Positions 58,587 to 64,000 of a stretch of 64,000 bases of DNA are shown one piece after another (the stretch's first letter is position 1; the number at the start of each line of letters is the position of its first letter). Source of the stretch: UBA5734 sp964499985. Lineage in GTDB: Bacteria > Bacillota > Clostridia > Saccharofermentanales > UBA5734. The position numbers and the translations under genes are program-made. The notes below the pieces were generated by a model. That model ran no database searches. It was not told where the DNA came from and saw only the letters and a program-made list of their open reading frames with translations. The stretch lies in contig CAZCMX010000002.1 in NCBI GenBank assembly GCA_964499985.1, positions 33,365 through 97,364 on the forward strand, given 5' to 3'.

Positions 58587-60063
58587 ACGCCTGGGACCCA
58601 AGCTCTGCCTGCCGGCCAGGGCGATTGCCCTGGCTTTGATTTGTCTCGGCCTGGCGAGCTGCTCCTTGCCCAGCCAGACGGATTATCCGGTTCTGCCAGC
58701 GCCCAGTGGTTCTCCGGGCGCACAGACCGATCCGCAAACCGGTCTGGATGTGAATCAGCCAGATGACCAGCCAGCCGCAGGACAGACCCTGATCACCTTG
58801 CAGGTCGCAGGACCCTGGCAAAGCACGGAGCTCGATTTGTTGGGCCGCTATTTCGAGCTGACCCGGAGCCAGCTGAGCACCTTGGGCCATGAGGACAGCA
58901 ATGGCAAACAGATCAGTCTCGATTATCTGTCCGCCTATGCATCCGACCTGCGCCTGGTCGCGATCCCCTTGTCACGCGAATCCTTTCTATCTGATGATTT
59001 GGCTCGGGAATGGACCGCTGCCGGCACCTGGCCGGATCTGGTCCTGACCGACCATTATTCTCCCCGGCAAGCCAGCCAGCTGCTTGATCTGACCCCCTTC
59101 CTGATGGATGAGCCAGCCCTGGCTGCAGACAAGATCGATCCCGGCCTTTTATCCAGCTGCTTCAGTCCGCAGGGCTTTCTCTACCTGCCCTGGCGTCTTG
59201 GTGTCCCTTTGCTGTCTTATCAGGCGGCTGCTTTTCCTGCGGCTCCCGCATTGGCTGCAGATCAAGTCATGAACTGGCCGCAATTTGTCGAGCATTGCCA
59301 TCTGCTGGCTGATGTTTCAGGCCAGACAGAGTCGCCGCAGGTCGTCCTGGCCAATCCGGAGCTGCTCTTGCCGGTGCAAAGTGGAGGGGACCGGGCCCGC
59401 ACGGGCTGGACGGGCTGGGATGGCGACCGCTATGATTTCCAAAGCCAGGAATGGCTCAATACGGTCCAGGCTCTGCGTCAGCTGGTGCAAAGTGGCATGA
59501 CCCTGGCAGGACCGGACATCGGTTATCAAGACTACCTGGCGGCCACTGAGCAATTGCTATCGAACCATCAGGCAGCCTTTCAGGTCCTCGATTCCAGCCG
59601 GCTGGCCGATTGGCCACGCGGCCGTTTGAGTCCACAGGTGGTTCCGCTGCCGATGGCTGCGTCTGATCCAAGTGCCTACCCGGTGCAAGTCCAGGCGCTT
59701 TCGGTCAGCAAAGCCTCCAGCCAGCCCGCTTTAGCCAGCCAGGTGGCCGTATTTCTGGCGGCTGATCCGGATGCCCTGCAGCTGCAGCTTCGCCTGGACC
59801 CCCGTCCGGGATTGTTTCCGGTCATCAAGGACGAAACAGTCTGGATGGCCAGCCTGAACCAGGTGCCGGGGCGGACAAAGGCTTTGGCGCAATTGCCGGG
59901 ACTTCTGAAACACCCGTCGGCTGGCGGTTCGTTCAAATCGGATCAATGGTCAGCCTTGCAGCTTGAATTGACTGGCCCATCAGGATACCGGCTGCTCACT
60001 GCTCCCGACATCATGCCGGAGCTGGTGGCCTTGCAACAGACTTGGGATCCGCAGGAGGATTGA
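58567..60063 (+). CDS. Extracellular solute-binding-protein-like lipoprotein
   Basis: The 498-residue protein has a basic N-terminus, a hydrophobic stretch and a lipobox LGLASC, so Cys32 or so would be lipidated after cleavage. The rest resembles family 1 solute-binding proteins: TWPDLVLTDHYSPRQASQLL, LLDLTPFL and YLPWRLGVPLLSYQ match the hinge-and-lobe pattern. No ABC permease or ATPase gene is near, so its transporter partner, if any, is elsewhere. It overlaps folA by 20 bases and is 4 bases from ogt. The ligand is unknown. Confidence 0.7.
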   Translation: MKKSRTERLGPKLCLPARAIALALICLGLASCSLPSQTDYPVLPAPSGSPGAQTDPQTGLDVNQPDDQPAAGQTLITLQVAGPWQSTELDLLGRYFELTRSQLSTLGHEDSNGKQISLDYLSAYASDLRLVAIPLSRESFLSDDLAREWTAAGTWPDLVLTDHYSPRQASQLLDLTPFLMDEPALAADKIDPGLLSSCFSPQGFLYLPWRLGVPLLSYQAAAFPAAPALAADQVMNWPQFVEHCHLLADVSGQTESPQVVLANPELLLPVQSGGDRARTGWTGWDGDRYDFQSQEWLNTVQALRQLVQSGMTLAGPDIGYQDYLAATEQLLSNHQAAFQVLDSSRLADWPRGRLSPQVVPLPMAASDPSAYPVQVQALSVSKASSQPALASQVAVFLAADPDALQLQLRLDPRPGLFPVIKDETVWMASLNQVPGRTKALAQLPGLLKHPSAGGSFKSDQWSALQLELTGPSGYRLLTAPDIMPELVALQQTWDPQED

Positions 60064-60067
60064 ACAC

Positions 60068-60613
60068 GTGGTCAAGCCATCAGAAAAGCCAATACCGGAA
60101 CCTGAACTTTCCTATGACGCCATCCTGACTTTCCCCGGTGGGGCCTTGCATATCGAAAGCAATTCGTCTGCCATTGTCCGGGTGGAATTTCTGGATTCCA
60201 CATTTCCCGGCGCCCGCCGGCCCGGGCGCCAGATGGTGGTTGACGATGCACCGCCGGTGCTCGTGGAAGCATGCCGCCAATTGCGGGCTTATTTCAATGG
60301 CCAGTGCCGGTCCTTCACCGTACCCCTTTCCATCCAGACGGGCAGCCCATTCCAGCGCCAGGTCTGGGACAGTCTGCGCCGGATCCCTTATGGGGCAACC
60401 TGGTCCTATGAGGAGCTGGCGGAAACGGTCGCCAGGCCCGGCCAGGTGCCGCGCCAGCTGGCCAGGGCGGTCGGGGCTGCCTGTGCGGCCAATCCACTGC
60501 CCGTCCTGATTCCCTGCCACCGGGTGATCGGGAAAAATGGCCGCCTGGTCGGGTTTGCCGGGGGAATCGACGTGAAAGCTTTTTTACTCAATCATGAAAT
60601 GCTCGGAATCTGA
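60068..60613 (+). CDS. ogt: Methylated-DNA-protein-cysteine methyltransferase
   Basis: The 181-residue protein has the acceptor motif PVLIPCHRVIG with its active Cys and the helix-turn-helix region FQRQVWDSLRRIPYGATWSY. It repairs O6-methylguanine by transfer to itself. It starts with GTG; AGGAGG lies nine bases upstream. It is the fourth gene in the thyA unit. Confidence 0.94.
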   Translation: MVKPSEKPIPEPELSYDAILTFPGGALHIESNSSAIVRVEFLDSTFPGARRPGRQMVVDDAPPVLVEACRQLRAYFNGQCRSFTVPLSIQTGSPFQRQVWDSLRRIPYGATWSYEELAETVARPGQVPRQLARAVGAACAANPLPVLIPCHRVIGKNGRLVGFAGGIDVKAFLLNHEMLGI

Positions 60614-60624
60614 ACTGTGAGGGA

Positions 60625-61377
60625 ATGATGATGGACCAGCCGCTTGATTGTGCAACCCTGCCACCCCAGCCGCAAGGCTCGAGAATTGAGCTCAATCCGT
60701 CCACTTTGCTGGCGCCGGTTCCAGTTGTCCTGGTGTCATGCTGTGGCCTGCCCGGCGAGGGCTGCGACCAGCCGAACCTGATCACGATTGCCTGGGCTGG
60801 CATCATCAATTCCGAGCCGCCCATGGTGTCTGTGGCGATCCGGCCATCGCGTCATTCGCATGCCCAGATCAGCCAGAGCAGAGAATTCGTCATCAATCTT
60901 GTCGATGAAAACCTGTTGCAGGCAACAGATTTTTGCGGGGTCAAGTCAGGCCGTGACCTGGACAAATTTGCAGCCTGCAGTCTGCAGCCTGAAAAAGCCA
61001 GCCAGATGCACCATGCGCCGTCTGTCGCCCAGAGCCCGCTGACCCTCTCGTGCCAGGTCGAACAGATCCTGCCACTGGGTTCACATGACTTGTTTCTGGC
61101 CCGCGTGCTGGCGGTGGAAGTCCAGGCCGCCCTGCTGGACAAGGATAAGCGCTTATGCCTGGACAAAGCCAGATTGGTCGCCTTTGCCCATGGCAATTAC
61201 TATGCCCTGGGCCAGATGCTGGGCTTTTTCGGCTATTCAGTCGCCAGACCACAGGTGCTGGCCAAACGGATGCCCAAGCCCAAGCCAGTGCCGGAGCCCA
61301 GGAATTCGACCAGGCGGACTAAGGCCCTGCCGGCGCAAAGACCACCGAACTCGCATCAGAAAAAGCCCAGAACCTGA
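60625..61377 (+). CDS. Flavin reductase-like FMN-binding protein
   Basis: The 250-residue protein has a split-barrel flavin fold over residues 25-205, with PNLITIAWAGIINSEPPMVS, RHSHAQISQSREFVINLV and AHGNYYALGQMLGFFGYS. Such proteins reduce or carry FMN in anaerobes, often with uncertain partners. The last 40 residues form a basic Pro/Lys/Arg-rich tail (KRMPKPKPVPEPRN and on), which is unusual. Three ATG codons stand in a row at 60625-60633 and the exact start is open. A terminator follows. Confidence 0.82.
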   Translation: MMMDQPLDCATLPPQPQGSRIELNPSTLLAPVPVVLVSCCGLPGEGCDQPNLITIAWAGIINSEPPMVSVAIRPSRHSHAQISQSREFVINLVDENLLQATDFCGVKSGRDLDKFAACSLQPEKASQMHHAPSVAQSPLTLSCQVEQILPLGSHDLFLARVLAVEVQAALLDKDKRLCLDKARLVAFAHGNYYALGQMLGFFGYSVARPQVLAKRMPKPKPVPEPRNSTRRTKALPAQRPPNSHQKKPRT

Positions 61378-61435
61378 ATGTGAACGGCAGGACCGGCCTG
61401 ACTCTTGCCATCCGTCACGACCTGGCTCCCAGATG

Positions 61436-61477
61436 AAAAAGAGCTGCCAGCTTCAAACTGGCAGCTCTCGCTTTTTT
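61436..61477. terminator. Bidirectional intrinsic terminator
   Basis: GAGCTGCCAG and CTGGCAGCTC form a perfect ten-base-pair stem, with AAAAA before it and TTTTTT shortly after it, serving the flavin reductase gene and the converging phosphofructokinase gene. Confidence 0.9.
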
Positions 61478-61494
61478 AGCTTTCCAACCGATAA

Positions 61495-62742
61495 TTACTT
61501 TTTCTCAACCAGCACTTTCTTGAGCTTGGCAAAGCGGGGCAGGCCATCTTCGATGGCAATCTTGGATTCGCCCTGGATCAGGGGCAGGGCATATTCGATG
61601 AACTTCTCATTGACGAAGTTGCCTTCTTCATTGATCCATTCTTTCGGGACAACCTTTTCGGTATTGGCGACATCATTCAAGGGGATCAGCTTGATCTCGC
61701 ACTTGTATTCACCCTGCTCCGGACGCTGGAAGCCGACCATGAAATCGGTCATGCCGTCGACAGCAATGCGGACAGCGGTCTGGCCAGACAGGAAAGACTC
61801 GTCAACATCACTTTTGGAAGCCAGATGTGCCGCACAGCGCTGCATCAGGGACAGCTCGATCCCACGGACCTTGCAGCCCAGCTTGCCTTTGATATAGCTG
61901 GCCAGGACGCTGGCCGTGCCACCCATCTGCTTATGGCCAAAGGCATCGACCGAGACTTCGCCAACCAATTCGGGAATATATTTGCCGTCTCTGGTTTTGA
62001 CACCTTCGGAGACGCAAACGATGACCTTCTTTTCTTTTTCATAGATCTTCTTGACATCAGCCAGCATTTTGTCGATATCGAAATCAACTTCCGGCAGATA
62101 GATCAGGTCCGGACCTTGGCCCTTGGCTGCAGCCAGCGCAGAAGCAGCGGTCAGCCAGCCGGCATTGCGGCCCATGATTTCGATGACCGTAACCATACCG
62201 GTGTCATAGACGCGGGCATCGAGGTAAACCTCCATGACCGTGGTTGCGATGTACTTGGCAGCCGATGCGAAGCCCGGGCAATGGTCCGTACCGAACAAGT
62301 CATTGTCGATCGTTTTCGGCACACCGATGACCCGGCATTCATAGCCGGACGCTGCAATGAATTTCGAGATTTTGTTGCAGGTGTCCATCGAGTCGTTGCC
62401 GCCATTATAGAAGAAATAGCGGATATTGTATTTTTTGAATACTTCGAGGATGCGCTTATAGTCCGTATCATCGACCTCCGGCCGGGCCAGCTTGTAACGG
62501 CAGGAGCCAAGGGCAGAGGAGGGGGTGGTTTTCAGCAATTCGAGCTCGGCGGGATCTTCCTGGCCGATATCGTAAAATCTTTCGTTAAGGATACCCACAA
62601 TGCCATTGGCTGCACCGTAGACCTTTTCAATCACGCCGGTTTGCTTGAGTGCTTCGGTAAAAACACCAGCAGCACTGGCGTTGATGACCGAGGTCGGGCC
62701 GCCGGACTGGCCGAAAATCGCATTACCAATCAGTTTGCTCAT
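61495..62742 (-). CDS. pfp: Pyrophosphate-type 6-phosphofructokinase
   Basis: The 415-residue protein has IFGQSGGPTSVINAS at the start, YNGGNDSMDTCNK at the donor site, GVPKTIDNDLFGTDHCPGF at the active site and EIMGRNAGWLTAASALA. The donor positions are Asp (104 in E. coli numbering) and Lys (124), both typical of pyrophosphate-dependent enzymes, which catalyse a reversible step in glycolysis. AGGAGG lies eight bases before the ATG at 62742. It differs from the GGNG-type enzyme at 22.2 kb. Confidence 0.9.
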   Translation of the reverse strand: MSKLIGNAIFGQSGGPTSVINASAAGVFTEALKQTGVIEKVYGAANGIVGILNERFYDIGQEDPAELELLKTTPSSALGSCRYKLARPEVDDTDYKRILEVFKKYNIRYFFYNGGNDSMDTCNKISKFIAASGYECRVIGVPKTIDNDLFGTDHCPGFASAAKYIATTVMEVYLDARVYDTGMVTVIEIMGRNAGWLTAASALAAAKGQGPDLIYLPEVDFDIDKMLADVKKIYEKEKKVIVCVSEGVKTRDGKYIPELVGEVSVDAFGHKQMGGTASVLASYIKGKLGCKVRGIELSLMQRCAAHLASKSDVDESFLSGQTAVRIAVDGMTDFMVGFQRPEQGEYKCEIKLIPLNDVANTEKVVPKEWINEEGNFVNEKFIEYALPLIQGESKIAIEDGLPRFAKLKKVLVEKK

Positions 62743-62797
62743 GAACAATTCCTCCTATAATTCCCGGACTCCATCCGGGACATCGAATTCCGAAATA

Positions 62798-62827
62798 ATC
62801 TTACCATGCCACCCTGAGGTCGGACAA
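62798..62827 (-). promoter_or_regulatory. Promoter for the pyrophosphate-type phosphofructokinase
   Basis: On the minus strand TTGTCC and TAAGAT are spaced by 18 bases, with TGG before the -10 forming an extended element. Confidence 0.5.
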
Positions 62828-62866
62828 GCCAAACCTGCAAACGGGTCAAGGGGACTTGAATGCCGT

Positions 62867-63451
62867 TCAAAGAGCCTTGCTGGCCAGGTATTCGTCCCTG
62901 AGCAGCCCAAAGACCAGCATGTCGCGAAAATCGCCCGAGCGGCGGACATGCCGGCGCAGGACGCCTTCCTGGACAAATCCGGCCCGGGTAAACAAGCGGA
63001 CCGAGGGTTCATTGCCGCTGATGATGCGGCACCAGATCCGCTGCAGATTGAGTTCGCCAAAAGCAAAGTCCAGCAGCAAGTTCAGGGCTTCACTGGCAAA
63101 GCCCTGGCCGCGCTGCAGTTTGCTGGTTATGGCAATCCCGATTTCGGCATGGCTATTGGGGAAATCCAGCCCGTCCAGATTGACCAGGCCACAGATCTGG
63201 TCTTGCTGCCGGATGGCAAATACAAAATTGGTCTGGCCATCATTCCAGTCCTGGAGCAGCAGTCCGACTTGCTCGAGGTTGAAAGGGCGGACCGTGGTGG
63301 GCAGATAATAGCGCAAGGTCGCCATGTCCTGGAAAAAGGGCAATAAGGCCTGCAGATCTTCTTGGCTATAAGCGGTCAATGACAGGCGCGGTCCGGTCAG
63401 GGGCAATTTTTCCGAAACGGGCAGGGGATGGCTGGCGTTGAGATCAGGCAT
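62867..63451 (-). CDS. GNAT acetyltransferase (RimJ/RimL-like)
   Basis: The 194-residue protein follows the RimL-type GNAT pattern: GPRLSLTAYSQEDLQALLPF, GLVNLDGLDF, AEIGIAI, the acetyl-CoA loop LQRGQGFASEALNLLL and NEPSVRLFTRAGFVQEG. It likely acetylates the N-terminus of a protein or a small amine; the target is unknown. AGGAGG lies seven bases before the ATG. Confidence 0.88.
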   Translation of the reverse strand: MPDLNASHPLPVSEKLPLTGPRLSLTAYSQEDLQALLPFFQDMATLRYYLPTTVRPFNLEQVGLLLQDWNDGQTNFVFAIRQQDQICGLVNLDGLDFPNSHAEIGIAITSKLQRGQGFASEALNLLLDFAFGELNLQRIWCRIISGNEPSVRLFTRAGFVQEGVLRRHVRRSGDFRDMLVFGLLRDEYLASKAL

Positions 63452-63504
63452 GAAACAGTCCTCCTGAAGTGAATGTGTAAAAATTCAAACCTCTCTGATA
63501 GCTC

Positions 63505-63513
63505 AGTATAACA
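63505..63513 (-). promoter_or_regulatory. Extended -10 promoter for the GNAT gene
   Basis: On the minus strand TG-T-TATACT lies 53 bases before the acetyltransferase start. No -35 is evident. Confidence 0.45.
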
Positions 63514-63561
63514 GAGCCCGGAACAGAGGAAAAATGGGCTGGGTGAATTTTCAAGGATCGC

Positions 63562-63590
63562 TTGACAAGGCTTTGCATGATCCTTATAAT
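63562..63590 (+). promoter_or_regulatory. Consensus promoter of the tRNA operon
   Basis: TTGACA, a 17-base spacer and TATAAT give a perfect match to the sigma-70/sigma-A consensus, ending 31 bases before tRNA-His. Confidence 0.92.
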
Positions 63591-63621
63591 CACTTCGTGC
63601 CACGGCAGCCGGGATCTACGT

Positions 63622-63699
63622 GGTGGGATTAGCTCAGTTGGTTAGAGTGCCAGATTGTGGCTCTGGAGGTCGTGGGTTCGATTCCCATATCCCACCCCA
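63622..63699 (+). tRNA. tRNA-His (anticodon GTG)
   Basis: The cloverleaf has acceptor GTGGGAT with ATCCCAC, an additional 5' G at 63622 that can pair with C73 as expected for tRNA-His, anticodon loop TTGTGGC and an encoded CCA. Confidence 0.96.
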
Positions 63700-63751
63700 T
63701 TTTTCTCCCGCACGGGGCCGCCAGGCACCTGTGACCGATCATGCCGACCGG

Positions 63752-63826
63752 TGGGGTGTCGCCAAGCGGTAAGGCACGGGACTTTGACTCCCGCATGCGT
63801 AGGTTCAAATCCTGCCACCCCAGCCA
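63752..63826 (+). tRNA. tRNA-Gln (anticodon TTG)
   Basis: The 75-base cloverleaf has acceptor TGGGGTG with CACCCCA, anticodon stem CGGGA/TCCCG around CTTTGAC, T-loop GGTTCAAATCC and encoded CCA. Confidence 0.95.
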
Positions 63827-63828
63827 AT

Positions 63829-63904
63829 GATCCACTAGCTCAGTCGGTAGAGCACCTGACTTTTAATCAGGGGGTCCGGAGTTCGAGCCTCCGGTGGATC
63901 ACCA
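63829..63904 (+). tRNA. tRNA-Lys (anticodon TTT)
   Basis: The 76-base cloverleaf has acceptor GATCCAC with GTGGATC, anticodon stem CTGA/TCAG with loop reading UUU, T-loop GAGTTCGAGCCTC and encoded CCA. It starts two bases after tRNA-Gln. Confidence 0.96.
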
Positions 63905-63905
63905 G

Positions 63906-63944
63906 AAAAGAGCCTGCAGCCTCAGTGTTTGCAGGCTCTTTTTT
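63906..63944 (+). terminator. Intrinsic terminator of the tRNA operon
   Basis: AAGAGCCTGCA and TGCAGGCTCTT pair around a ten-base loop, followed by a run of T. The remaining 56 bases to the window end show no feature. Confidence 0.9.
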
Positions 63945-64000
63945 CTATCATTTGCCGCGCTGGTTACTTCATGCTAGCATCTAATCAGAATCTGATCAAA

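Noticed and set aside
63629..63835. Minus-strand open frames across the tRNA genes
   Set aside because: They are the well-known spurious proteins read from tRNA antisense strands.

Overview
The window looks like a scaffold from an anaerobic, fairly GC-rich Firmicute of the Clostridia type, probably assembled from short reads or a metagenome because it holds a 100-base run of N at 18162-18261. Support for this is seen in several places: strong AGGAGG-type ribosome binding sites, a class II desulfoferrodoxin, a pyrophosphate-type phosphofructokinase, an [FeFe]-hydrogenase-like sensor protein, ferredoxin-tailed aldo/keto reductase and an Lrp regulator paired with an aminotransferase. Species cannot be named from the sequence alone. 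Most genes lie on the plus strand in tight, often overlapping runs.

Layout. 1-4824 (minus): a three-gene unit of VWA/metallopeptidase-like protein, MoxR-type AAA+ ATPase and a long leucine-rich repeat protein that leaves the window. 4982-10019: YccF membrane protein, aldo/keto reductase, carboxynorspermidine synthase and decarboxylase (polyamine synthesis), cupin, SRAP DNA-protein crosslink protein. 10038-15083: YfhO membrane protein, desulfoferrodoxin, lysA, dCMP deaminase. 15.2-16.6 kb: a small membrane protein, an AT-rich gene-poor stretch and an HD hydrolase. 16.7-21.9 kb: a stand-alone purF, the assembly gap, two pseudouridine synthases, a methyltransferase and a beta-helix protein, then tRNA-Pro(TGG). 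22.2-34.2 kb: a long co-directional run with phosphofructokinase, Ppx/HD protein, polyphosphate kinase, a second Ppx, argS, a degenerate M3-peptidase-like protein, an rRNA m5C methyltransferase, an XTP/dITP pyrophosphatase and a phosphoesterase. 34.3-36.0 kb: ACT-domain protein and homoserine dehydrogenase.

36.5-40.4 kb is a compact putative redox-signalling cassette: DRTGG protein, GHKL ATPase, [FeFe]-hydrogenase-like sensor, second DRTGG protein, PHP phosphoesterase, second GHKL ATPase, with no catalytic hydrogenase gene beside it. 40.4-47.0 kb: membrane protein, Lrp regulator, aminotransferase, prfB (without the usual frameshift), then larE-larB-larC for the nickel-pincer cofactor. 47.0-54.2 kb: purE, a second divergent purF, purN, purH, purD, a NadD-YqeK fusion and rsfS. 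54.3-64.0 kb: comEA, a threonyl-tRNA synthetase lacking TGS, tRNA-Pro(CGG), thyA-folA, a lipoprotein, ogt, a flavin reductase, a pyrophosphate-type phosphofructokinase, a GNAT acetyltransferase and a tRNA His-Gln-Lys operon.

The least conventional parts are the LRR-MoxR-VWA unit, the hydrogenase-like sensor cassette, the paralogous purF pair and the M3-like pseudoenzyme. Many promoters here use an extended -10 (TGnTATAAT-like), and in at least two cases the TG is the stop codon of the upstream gene.
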